Source: Emiliania huxleyi CCMP1516
Taxonomy: Eukaryota > Haptophyta > Isochrysidales > Noelaerhabdaceae
NCBI RefSeq assembly: GCF_000372725.1
Contig: NW_005201191.1
Span: 101,477-165,476, forward strand
Length of the DNA: 64,000 nt
Direction of reading: 5' to 3'
Below, one piece after another: positions 31,432 to 42,217 of this stretch. Made by a program: the position numbers and the translations under genes. Position 1 is the stretch's first letter. Each line of letters begins with the position of its first letter. The notes below the pieces were generated by a model. That model searched no databases and had not been told where the DNA came from. It saw only the letters and a list, made by a program, of their open reading frames with translations.

Positions 31432-34400
31432 CTACTTGCGCGCCGTGATCACGCCAAGCGTAGCGGCGACCGTGACGGCCACGGCAGCGGCGACCTCGAG
31501 CGATGCGATTGGCTCCACCACCTGGTCGAGCGACGGAGCGAAAGTGGGCGACGGGGCGGGGAGGAGTGGGGACAAGTACAAGTGACAAACTTGGGACGGG
31601 AGAGAGGGCTCACCTCGCCATCGATGTAGTGCATCGGCTTGGGGTTCACGGCCGCCACGACGAGGCGGCCGAGGGAGGGGCAAGCCGCCTCGACGAGCGG
31701 GACGAGGTACTTGTTGCGCGCGACGACAGCCGCGCTGTTGTACGAGGTCGCGACACCGTCGACGATTGGCCAGCCGCCGTGCATAGTGAGCGGGCTGTGC
31801 AGCCCGTCGGCTACGACCTTGGTTATCTTGAGGACGGGCGCCTGGCAGGAGGGGGGGGGGCAGGAGGGGGGGTGGGCAGGAGGGGGGGGGGGGGCGGGGG
31901 GCTAGCATCGGGAGAGGCAGGGGTGTGTGTGTGGTGCTGGGGGTATAGACGCGCCTGCACGAGCGTGCCCGCGGCCGGCGACGCGAGCCAGACCGTCTCT
32001 CCGACGGCAACCTCGGACGCCTGCTTGAGCGCCTTTGCCGGGCCGGCGGGCAGCTTGTGCGTCGGGGTGAGCGTGACCGTCGCCGTCGCGGTGGCGAGCG
32101 AGAGGAAGGCCGCCTTGGCGGACGGGTCGGCCAGCGAGAAGGAGGAGACGACGTCGAAGCCGAGGGTGCCTAGTAGAAGTAAGCGACTGTGAAACAGATG
32201 AAATCGCTCTCACACGGCATCGAAAACGAGGGCGCCGTCCGCCGCCGCCGCGAGGATCGAGTCGCCGGCGGAGAGGGAGGAGAGGGGGGCGGTAGCGCCG
32301 TCGGCACGATGCACCGTCGCAGAGCTCGGGAAGCACGGCGGGTCCGTGGACTGCGGCTCCACGTCAGGTGGCGACATTGGTGGCGGCGGCGTGGGCGGCG
32401 GATGGGAGGGCGAGGCCGACGGCGGCGGCGGTGGGGAGGGCGGCGCCATTGGCGGAAAGGGCGGGGGCGGCAGGGTCGGCGGAGAGGGCGGCAGAGAAGG
32501 CGGCGTGCTGTTGCATACGTTATCCCATAAGCTTGGAAAGGACGGCCAGGAGGCTAGCCAGGAGTTCGTCGCCATGCTAGCGTCACCGGGGGGGTAGGGC
32601 GGCAGGCCGGGGGGGTAGGGCGGTGGCGGGTAGGGCTGCAGGCCGGGGGGGTAGGGCGGTGGCGACGGAGGTGGCGGTGAGGGCGGCGGCGAGGGCGGCG
32701 GCGTGGGAGCCTTGCCTGGCGGGAAGGGCGGTGTCGAGGGCGGCGGCGGCTCAAAAGGAGGCGGCGAGGGAGGCGGGCTAGGCGCCATCCACCACTGCCA
32801 TCGCTCCCTCAACTGCCGTTGAACACATCTGATGAGGTCGATGCCTGTCTGATGTGTTTGACAGTGGGCGATGGACAGGCTAATGTTGAACCCACGAAAC
32901 ATCCCACTGTCGCCGAGGACCATATTGGCCGTGTTGTCGCCGAGGACAATGTCTGTGGCGTTGTCACAGATAACAATGTTGGAAACATTATTGCCGAGTG
33001 AGACGTTGAAAATATTGTTGCCGAGGTAGACGTTCGAAGCTTCGTGGCCGATGACAATGTCAGTGGCAACATGGCCAATCGTAACTTGCTCGGCGTTCCG
33101 ACCGATAGAAACTGATGATGCTTTGCTACCAATGAACGTCGTCAATTGCTTGTTGACGAATTCCACGCAGTTCGACGCATTCCAAGTGAGGCACCCAACA
33201 AAGACGGCGGAGTAACCGCCAATTGTGACATCTTTGGCGTCATCCCCGATGTAAAACCCGCCGACTATGATGCCCAAAGTCCCAGGTTGAGGTTCAGTGT
33301 AGTCAGCAATTGTGATTTGGTCGTAGCCACCAATGGCGATGTTTGCGGCATTCTGGCCGATCCCACCGTAGGTATGAGGTATTTTGTAGACATTGTCGCC
33401 AACAGCGAGGTCCCCGCTTTTGCCAATGGTGACGTTGGTGGCACCGTCGCCCACGGAAATGCTGCCGCCGAAATACCTAGTATTTCTACCTATCATAATG
33501 TTGCCAAAGCCACCGAAGGTGACGTCGTTGCAGTTGCTGCCAATATCAATGTATAAAGGATTGTCGCCAAGGAAGACGTTGCGGTTGTTGTTGCCAATTT
33601 TAAGGGCATTGAATACAATGCCTTCAGCGTTTTCGCCTATCGCAATGTTGGCACTCTTGCCAATGGTAATATTCTCGTTCATGTTGAACACCACAACATT
33701 ACCAATGGCGATGTTCTTGGCACCATCGCCGACTGTAATGTTGGTCAGTCCTCCGATGGATATGTCGACGTTCCCGTACCCCAGTCCGAAAGTTCCAAAA
33801 CTGCCAGCACCTGTAGTTCCCAAAGAGCCGAAAGTTGGAAATGTGAACTTCTGCAAGGGGTCACTGTCCTTGCAAGGATTCAATGCGTCGCCCCAGTTGG
33901 TGAGGTTAGCAATGTCATGCGGTGACGACGGTGGTGGGGACCAGGGGGGGGGTGGGGAGGACGGCGGCGGGCCCAAGCTGTTGCCAAAGGTAAGGTGAGT
34001 GATGTCGCCTACTGTGATGTTCTTCGAGTGGCTTCCGATAGCGCCGGCACAAATGGAAACGGCATTCACGGCGTGCCCGATTGTGATATCCGACACCTTG
34101 CCCATGGTGATGTGGCTCGTGTAACTGTCAATTCCGAAGGTGCCAATAACCACACTGATAGCCTGATCGCCAATGGTGATGCGCGTAGTGCGTGGGGTGA
34201 TGATATAGCTCGCGTGAAATCCAATCGCTACGGCGTTAATGGTGATAAAGGTAGCTGCTTCACCCAAGGTGACATCGGAGCTGCCGCCAGTGGTGATAAA
34301 GCTCGAGCCCCAGCCAACTCCCACTGCACCAATGCCTAGCCCACGAGATTTATCGCCCAAGGTGACATCGGAGCTGTCGCCGATGGTGATGTAGCTCGCG

Positions 34401-37001
34401 CGCGAGCCAATGGCTACGACGTCAATGCTGATAGAGGTAGCTGCTTCACCCACGGTGACATCGGAGCTGCCGCCAGTGGTGATAAAGCTCGAGCCCCAGC
34501 CAACTACCCCAGCACCAATGACTAGCGCAGCAGATTTATCACCCACGGAAATGCGCACATGTTTGCCGATTTGGACGTTCCTTGTGTGGCCAAAGATTGA
34601 GATCGCCTTCACGGCGACATACGCGACTGCCTCCCCCAAAACAAGATTGGAGTTGTCGCCGATGGTGATGTCGCTCGCGTGCTCGCCAATTGCTAATGCG
34701 CCAATTGTTGCGGGGCCAGAGCTGTTGCCAAAGGTAATTTGGGTGTTATCGCCGATGGAGATGCCGGTGGCGTTTTTCCCGATTGCGACGGAGTTGACGG
34801 CGACATACGCGACTGCCTCCCCCCAAAAAAGATTGGAGACGTCGCCGATGGTGATGTCGCGCGCGTTCTCGCCAATTGCTAATGCGCCAATTGCTACGGG
34901 GCTCGCCGGAAGCGCGGTGACGTCTGGCAGCGCGGTTGAGGATGCGACAAGCGCGGCGCCGCCAGTGACGGTGACCGAACTGCCAGCGACGGTGGCCAAG
35001 CAGAGAAGGACGCTGAGCAGGCTGGACCAGCCGAAACGGCGGGCCTTTGAGTTGCGGCGCCACATCGCCGTGCCGGCGGCGACCGCGGCGGCGACCTTCG
35101 GCGGACCCGCCGCGAGCCACGAGAAGGCGCTCGCGAAGAAGCCGGCAGGCGCCGCCGCCGCGCTGGTGAGGCACGCCGTGGCGGCAGCGAGGCAGGTGGC
35201 CCACACCGCGCCGCGAGCCCCCTTTCCGCTCGCCGCGGTCGGCCAGGAGGCGCCGCAGGCGATGGCGAGGAGGATGAGCACGAGGGCGGGCACGAGAAGC
35301 GGCGAGCAGCTCACGAGCGAGGACGCCTTCGAGGCGACGGCGGGCGAGAAGGCCGAGGACGCCGCCGAGGCGACGCCGGATGAGAAGGTAGAGGACGCCG
35401 ACGAGGCGACGGAGGCTGCCGAGGCGACGGCAGACGAGAAGGCCGAGGCCACCTCCGTCGGGCTAGGCACGGCGGGCGCGCAGTGGCCGAAGGCGGGTAT
35501 GCAGACGAGGAGCAGCCACCGGAAGGCGCCCTCGGCCTTCGTGTAGCCGCCCCGCACGCAGTCGGCCGCCGCCTTGAGGCCGGCGCGACCGCCGGCGCCG
35601 CATGTGCCAGCGCCGGCGCCGCACGTGCCAGCGGCGAATGGCGCCTTGCCGGACGTGGTCTGCGGCTCGCGGCGCCGGTCCGGCGACTTGCAAGGCGGCG
35701 TCTGCGGCCCGCCGCGCGGCTTCGGTCGCCGGTGCGAGCCGCGGCCGCGGCCCTTTGCCTTGCCAGACTTGCGCCTGCCCCCTGCCTTGCCAGACTTGCG
35801 CCTGCCCTTGCCAAACGTGGGGTTGTTGCGGCAGCGCATGGCCTTGCGCCGGCACTTGCACCCGCACCCCGACCGCTCGGCGTCCAGCTTCGCCCGCTGC
35901 ATCTTGGTGAGCAAGATCGCGGCCATCGCCTTGTCGCGCACGGCGAGATAGTACTCGCGTGACGCGGCGTCGGCCTGCCCCGCGCCCGCGACCGCGCCAA
36001 GGGGCTTGGGCGCCACGCCGAAGGAGGTGGGGACTCCCGGCGACGGCGACTTCTTGCCGTCGGCGGGCGTAGCCTGGTAGACGACGCTCTCGCCCAGCCG
36101 GCGGACTTCGGCCTCGACGCCGTCCACGTAGCCCGGTCCGGAGCCGCTGCGGGCCGACGCGGGCCCGCTCTGCCCCACCTCCTTCGGCGTGGGCAGGCCC
36201 GGGTGGCAGGTGGTGTCCTGCAAAGCGCGATAGGGGCACACGGGAAGGGAGATTATTACCGGTGGGAGAGCGAGAAGTGCCAGGAGAGAATGCTGCGGCG
36301 CGCTCACCGCTGGGTCAGGCGTGTTGGAAACGGTCTTGGCCGGCTTCTCAACCTCCTTGGCAGCCTCCTCGGCGACGGCCTCCTTGGCGACGGGCGCCTC
36401 CTCGGCGACTGCCTCCACGGCGGCGGACACCTCGGCGGCGGCAGACTTGGTGGTCGCCTCCTCGGTGGCGGCTTTCTCGGTGGCAGACTCGGCGGCGGCG
36501 GACTTGGTGGCGGCGGACTCCTCCGCGGCGGCGGACACCTCGCCGGCGGCGGACTTGATGGTCGCCTCCTCGGTGGCGGACTCCTCGGCGACGACGGCCT
36601 CCTCGGAGGCGGCCTCCTGAGTGGCGGCCTCCTCCTTCACAACGACGTCGTTGTTGACGCCGCACGCCTGCGCGAAGGAGAAACGTAAATGTTTGGAGAG
36701 TGACGGGGACACCGCAGGGACAATTCCGATCCTGGCGTAAAAGTGCGCACCTCAGCTCCGAGGAGCGAAGGCGGCAGCGACATGATGCCGGCCTTGACGG
36801 AAGCCGTTGACCCGAGCTCGGTCTGAACCTGGCCCCCCTTCTCAGGCGCGAAACAAAAGCTGATTGGCACCTTTGCGAGGCTCCGATGGAACACGTGGGG
36901 GTTGTCGAACCAGACGCCCCTTGTTGATCTCACAACCAAGAAAGCCGACTCGCCCTCGCTCTCATTGAAGTCGACCATGTAGCGCCTTCTCGGTTCGCGT
37001 C
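31432..37001 (-). CDS. Giant surface protein: beta-solenoid, proline stalk, Hint domain
   Basis: Exons 37001-36751, 36667-32212, 32169-31955, 31841-31614 and 31521-31432 join in frame to about 1,745 residues; at least one further N-terminal exon lies upstream. Order: an acidic Ala/Glu-rich region; a Cys/Lys/Arg-rich region (SGCGCKCRRKAMRCRN); three hydrophobic helices; then about 600 residues of short repeats of the type AIGENARDITIGD and NVTIGKSGDLAVGD, each with I-G, A and G-D/G-N turns, as in YadA-type adhesin heads and other beta-solenoids; a PPPSPPP stalk; and a Hint (hedgehog/intein) domain. Hint marks are PPCFPSSATVHRADG (nucleophile Cys), LTPTHKLPA (T-x-x-H) and HGGWPIVDGVATSYNSA. Hint domains cut their own chain at that Cys. 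A hydrophobic tail follows. Donors are GT, GA, GC and GT. Confidence 0.8.
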
Positions 37002-37239
37002 CTGCAGAGCAGACAGAATGGGTGCCGTGAGCGGAGTGCGACAAAGCGCCAGCATCGCGGAATGGCATTGGGCGGAGAGGTGTGCGAACAGCTATGCGCA
37101 TGTGTGGGGTCTGAAATGAGAGGGGAGTGACGGGGGACAAAGCTCGGACGTTGAGCCTGCGGAGGGCGGCGCAACGAGGGAGCGGGCTCAGGCTCATGTT
37201 GCGGGCGAGTGATGCAGGCGACGACGCCGGAGAATGAAG

Positions 37240-37395
37240 AGAGGCCGCGCGGACGAGGGCGAGGTCGAGGGCAAGGGCGGCGGCGGCGGTGGCAACGCAG
37301 CGGCGCACCGCACTCTCGTCCGCGATGTCCGTGTAGCACTCGGTGGTCGCCTGCGACAAGCCGAAGTTGTGGCCGCCCTTGTAGGCCTTCGAGCA
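37240..37395 (-). CDS. Probable upstream exon of the Hint-domain protein
   Basis: CSKAYKGGHNFGLSQATTEC followed by YTDIADESAVRRCVATAAAA reads as real Cys-containing coding sequence in the same frame as the 37001-36751 exon. That exon starts with two bases completing a codon, so a phase-1 donor is needed near 37240. I could not fix the donor or the start codon. Confidence 0.45.
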
Positions 37396-37439
37396 GGGAC
37401 GCGCAGCAGGTACGCGCAGGGCCGAACGGCGTGTCCAGG

Positions 37440-37525
37440 AGCATAAGTAGCATGATGTTGATGTACGTGATGCTGATGGTGGTGGTGGTGGTGACGATGA
37501 CGATGATGACGATGATGACGTATGA
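37440..37525. repeat. Trinucleotide-type microsatellite (gatgatgac / tggtggtgg)
   Basis: tgatgctgatggtggtggtg followed by gacgatgacgatgatgacga: simple repeat upstream of the Hint-protein exons, probably in an intron or 5' region. Confidence 0.8.
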
Positions 37526-38665
37526 GCATCATCGCGACGTGCCGGATCGCGTCGCGGTACATGCTCTCAGCGCTCGCTCCGCACGACGGGTGATGTGTGT
37601 GTTTGTCCGCACGACGGGGGATGTGTGTGTTTGTGCGTCGGTGGAGAGGTGTATGCTACGAGTGGAGGGGCGCAGGCGCTCACGAGCAGCGTCGATGCAC
37701 CTCGCACCTACTCACAGCGGACGCAGCTTGAGGCCGCTCGCACCTACTCACAGCACGCAAGAGGCCGCGGCGCTTCCCTCGCCCACGTTGTTTTGGATCT
37801 GCGCGGGCGACGGCGACGAGCGTCAGCAGCACAAAATGGGATGAGCATGGTGTTGGCTTGTTTTGGGGGTCGCGGGGGCGCTGTAGGCATGGAGGCGACC
37901 CGCGCTCAGGAGCGCTCCGATTGTCCAGATTCGTGTCGATACTCGGATCGAGCCGCTCGCACGGCGGTCGCAGCACGGCGTGCAGCCGGGCTCGCTTCAG
38001 TGGTGGTTGTGGGGCGAGGCGGGGCACGCGCGGTGGCAGCTCTCATCTCGGCTGCGTCGCGCCGGGCGAGGGGAACCGAGCGGCACCTGGAATCTCGTGT
38101 TGACCGAGCTGTCTGGCTGGCGATCAAAACCGGCGCCCTCGACCGACGGCTTTGGTTGCGGTTCCTGCTTGCGATCACAAAACAGGGTCTCGACAAGTTT
38201 CAAGAAATGTGTGGCGAGAATGTGTGGTGTTCGTGATGAACGAACGCGCACCCCCCCCCAGGCTCTGCTCCTGTGGTGGGGGCGTGACAGCTTCTACGAA
38301 GGAAGCCGTCGCCTGCGCCTTGTCGCGTGAATAAAAGGTCGTGTAGAAAAGAAAACCGAAACCTCGGCCTGCATCTCGCTAGAGACGTCATCCCCAGAGA
38401 TAGGATCTACAAGGCGGTAGGTCCCGTGGTTCGCACGGCGCGCCGCTGCCGCACGCACACGGACCGTCCTCACGCCCGCTGCTGCACATTGACCAACCAT
38501 ACTGTACGCACCGCGCGAAGCGGCATCAAACGTGGGAAGGAGGCCTCGCCTCTCTGCTAGCACGACAGTGGCGGCGTGTCTGCGCCTCGCACCACTCGTG
38601 TCTGCGCCTCACACCTGGCCGTGGCTCTCGCAGGCGCTCAGCAGCCGGTCGGCAGCCGCCGCAAA
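37526..38665. other. Intergenic region between divergent genes, small duplications
   Basis: No gene recognised. Two small direct repeats are visible: ccgcacgacggg(t/g)gatgtgtgtg near 37577 and 37607, and ctcgcacctactcacagc near 37705 and 37738. The final 200 bases should hold the promoter of the membrane-protein gene. Confidence 0.5.
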
Positions 38666-41108
38666 ATGGACACTTTCCTCGACTTTCCCTACTACGACTT
38701 ACCGCTCTCCAACGAGGTGCTTCCTTTTCTGCTCGTCGACCCTGGTGCTCTATTCGCTGCCGGATTTGAAAAAGACCGCCTGGAGAACAACGTCAGCAAA
38801 GACAGGAAGCTCTTTATAACGCCCTACCCCGACATCTACTCCTTTGCGATGTGGGCCTCCATCAGCCGCTACTTCGCTGCCGCTGGCATCAATCAGGCGG
38901 CCGAGGTCCCATTCCAGGCCGTGGCGCAGGACGACGGAACGCCCGGGAAAAACGAGCCACAGCCCGTGTCGGTCTATGGATCTTCGGACGGCGACGGTTT
39001 CATGATGCTGTGGCTCGGCTGCCGCTGCTCTTGGCCAGTGACACAATTGATGTGGTGGCAAGCCCTCGGCTGCCAGCTGCATGCGTGGGCCGCCGTCGTG
39101 GTCGCAGTGCTGACACTCATCCTCCAGATTATGATCCTCGACGGCTACCTCTCGCAGATGGTGGGTCAGGCATCCCGCCCCTCCGCACCACAACCTCACT
39201 ACTAACCGTAGCGCGTGCTGATCCCGTGGCGTGCGTCTCACAGGCGCCGCACGTTCCTCGCAAACTCTCGATCGAGGTGGAGGAAGATCGATTGGGCTAC
39301 CTGTGGCAGCTCATGGAGGTTATCGTGGTGCCGCTGGTCATCCTCTTCCTTGTTATCGCTTGCACGCATGGCTCGAATATGTCCCATGCATACTTCCTAC
39401 TGATGTGCGTGGTGCTGCGGTAGGGCTGCCTCACATTGAAAGAAGGCTGCTGCTGAGTCGCCGTTGTTCTGGGTTCGAGTGGCGGGCCATCCCGCTTGCG
39501 GGATGGCTTAGCGGGTTCGAGCCGTCACACATTGGCTGCCGGGGTGTGCCGAGGGGGGGCTGGGTGGGCGGTAGGCCGTCATTGCCCGGCGCTGCTTGCA
39601 GCGCTCTGGGTGGTAGTGGCGGCGCTCCAAGAGTGGTGCTCTTGGGAAGAGGTTCCTCCTTTCCGCTCCCCCCCCGCAAGGCGCGAGACACACACTGTTC
39701 TATGACAGGACTCTCGCGAACCGCTACGAAGGCCAGACCTATGCCTACTTCACCGTCGCCTTCTGGTCGGTCATCCTGACCATCAAGTATAAAATCATCT
39801 TCGCGTATGTTGTTTTGTTGATCCCCCTTTTCATCGTCAGCGGCGTGTCTGGCAACGTGCTCACGGTCCGCTCGCCGGCGTTGCTTCTTTCGCTCTTTGC
39901 ACTCATTGCGCTCTTGCACTTAGGATGGGGAGATGGGGGAATAGCTTGGCCCTCTCACCTAACCACTTGTGTGGGGCATTAAGCTTGCCTTCTCCTGCGC
40001 GCTCCAGGACGCCGTCGATGTACTCGTCATTTTTACGGCCATTTCCAGCTTCCAAATGCGCGCATTCAAAATGATCATGCCCGCGGGGGGGGAGCCCGCG
40101 CCCAGCCCAGCCCCCCCCCCCCCCCCCACCCCACCCCAGGTTTGCTTTCCAGTTCGTCATGTTTGTGGGCTGCCTCGGCACCTTCACCCCCGAGTCGCCG
40201 CTCACCAGTGATCTCATCACGTACGTCGTCGGCATGCGGCAGCCTGTCCTTGACCGCGCTTTCGCTTACGTCGGTCAGTGGTGGCAGCTTGCCGTCGGCG
40301 TTTTGTTGATCTACATCCTGCCGGAGAGCACTTGGGCCGGCGCTCGCCACACCACGCCGGCGTCGCATTGCTACTTACGCATCCCCTCTTGCTTCGTAGT
40401 ACTACTTCTCCGCCCTCGTCCTGTGGGTCGTTCCGATCTCGGCCGTCTACTACGAGATCTGCTCAAAGGAAATCCCCCGCCCCGCCGCCAAGCCCTCTCT
40501 GAGCGCTAAGCCCCCGTCCCCTATCCACTGACCTCGAGAGCGCGGTGCTGACCTGCTCCGTCAGGCCATCCTTTGGTGCATGGAGGGCCCATCAGCTTGC
40601 CCGCCGCACACCGGACCATGCCTCCATCTCATCGGCATCGGCACTACGCTCGTATGCATCTTCCTGTTTGTGCTGCGCTACGGCTGCTTCCTCTTCCCGT
40701 GCGTCTGCGCGCCCGAGGTATGCCCGGCTGGCTCCCCCCCCTCACGCACCCGCTCTTCACGCCTCCAGCCGTGCACAGGTGCCCGGCTGGCTCGCCTTCC
40801 CGCCCTCGACCGACCTGCTCTCGCCGCTCGGTAAGACGTGGGGCTTCAAGTACTGCACCCTCTTCGTCCAGCGCGTCGTCGGCTTGTGGAATGGCGCCGA
40901 CTGGCCGCGGGACTGCGCCATGGAGCCGGACGCGAGCAACTACGCATCGTCCGCAGACCCGAGGCACTTTGCGGCATCGGTGGGCAAGGCGCTTGCCGGG
41001 CACGACGCAGACGTCGAGGAGCTGCGCGGGATGTTCGAGCGGCAGGCCGCGCAGGCCGCGCAGCAGGCAGCGCAGATCGCGGCGCTGCAAGCCCAGGCGG
41101 CGGGCTAG
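38666..41108 (+). CDS. Multi-pass membrane protein of unknown family
   Basis: Starts MDTFLDFPYYDLPLSNEVLP. Clear exons: 38666-39160, 39244-39419, 39709 to about 39925, pieces near 40003-40080, 40157-40340, 40399-40480 and 40566-40717, and 40779-41108. Hydrophobic helices: AAVVVAVLTLILQIMIL, VIVVPLVILFLVIACTH, IIFAYVVLLIPLFIVSG, LLLSLFALIALLHL, FVMFVGCLGTF, LAVGVLLIYILP, YYFSALVLWVVPISAVYY and LVCIFLFVLRYGCFLF, about eight in all. The C-terminus is an Ala/Gln coiled-coil-like helix (MFERQAAQAAQQAAQIAALQ). I do not recognise the family; it could be a channel or transporter. The intron 39420-39708 contains a dispersed repeat. The intron 40718-40778 is bounded by a perfect 14-base repeat (tgcccggctggctc). 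Confidence 0.65.
39511..39692 (+). mobile_element. Dispersed SINE- or introner-like repeat, copy 1 (inside an intron)
   Basis: This segment matches the reverse complement of 54561-54716: shared blocks are gggttcgagccgtca, ggtgtgccgaggggg, cccggcgctgc, and aagaggttcctc followed by ttccgc and ccgcaaggcgcg. It fills most of the 289-base second intron of the membrane-protein gene. gggttcgagcc resembles a tRNA B-box, preceded by tggcttagcgg, which resembles an A-box, though the spacing is too short. The left flank contains a 9-bp hairpin (gccatcccg / cgggatggc). Confidence 0.6.
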
Positions 41109-42217
41109 AAGGTGGATGGGGGCGATGGGTGTGAGATTGAGGAAAGGTAGCGGCTTGGTCAGTGAGAATGCTGCCAAAACATCCTTCTTTGTGTGTGTGT
41201 GCGTGGGGGGAGACGGGAGTGGTGCCTTTTGTTTATTGACTTTGTCGTTTCACGTTTGCGGGGTGGGACTCAGCCAGCGCTAGCTAGAGGCTGCGACACA
41301 TCCCGAGTGATGAGCGTACGGCACTAAGCCACTCAGGGCCACGCCCCCCCCTCTGTCGCCCCTCCCAGCACCCACGGTGCCAAGGGCACAAACATGACAC
41401 CGGAAACAACACACACAAACATGCGACAGGGGACGCGGCACTGTCCGAGGAGGCAACCGGCCAAAAAAAAGCGCATGTCTTGAAGGTCCGATACTGGAAG
41501 CCCATATAGGCACCTAACACTCCCCCGCAGTATCGCACCTCTTGAGCGACACTACGTTTCCGCAGCTGGGGATTCTCCGGGTACCCCTCTTTGTACCCGT
41601 GCTGGCCGGATTCCTCCTCCGAACAAGTCAAGTTCGATCGGCCCCAGTCTCGAACTGGCAGCCACTATCTCACCGGAGGTACCATGTCCGAGGAGGCCAC
41701 CGGCCAAAAGCGCATGTCTTAGGTAGGTAGGTAGGTAGAAAGGTGAAGAACAGCCAGGCTCGGACTGGACACCAACGCGGTATGGGTGGACGCGAGACAG
41801 ATGATGACGACACGCACGAGCGACACACAGACACAAACAAGCTCACAAGACACACAGCCAGCTGGCTGCCACACACCCTGAGTTGGCGTACACATAACTC
41901 AAGGCCACATCCTCCCTGTCGCCCCCCCCAGCACTCCAAGGTGCCAAGAGAACAAACAAGGGCACAACAACACAACAGACGACAGGGGAGAACGCGTGAG
42001 GCTAGAGCAGGCTTGCTCGTCCTCTAGCAATCTCCGCCGACCGCGAGGCCGGACTAGACCGTGTGTGGGGTCATGTGAGGTGTCTCTGGTCACTCTCCTC
42101 AGGGGCTAGCCGCCATGTCTTGATAGGCACCTTACGCCACGATACCACACCGCGCAAAAAGTTGGTACCCTGCCTTTCGAGTTACCCGGTAGCAAGGCCT
42201 TTTATGTGCTGCCGGTC
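41109..42217. repeat. Intergenic region built of degenerate direct repeats
   Basis: No gene. The block at 41325-41490 (actcagggccacgcccccc ... acggtgccaagggcacaaac ... gacaggggac) recurs in altered form at about 41890-41990. gaggc(a/c)accggccaaaa ... gcgcatgtctt occurs at 41450 and 41692. A (taggtagg) run lies at 41717-41738. It looks like an old local duplication between two + strand genes. Confidence 0.55.

Noticed and set aside
34410-35546. 378-codon + strand frame antisense to the solenoid gene
   Set aside because: It mirrors the repeats of the - strand protein and shows no independent signature.
39470-39530. tRNA gene (A- and B-box-like motifs)
   Set aside because: Boxes are only a few bases apart and no cloverleaf can be drawn; better explained as a SINE-like element.
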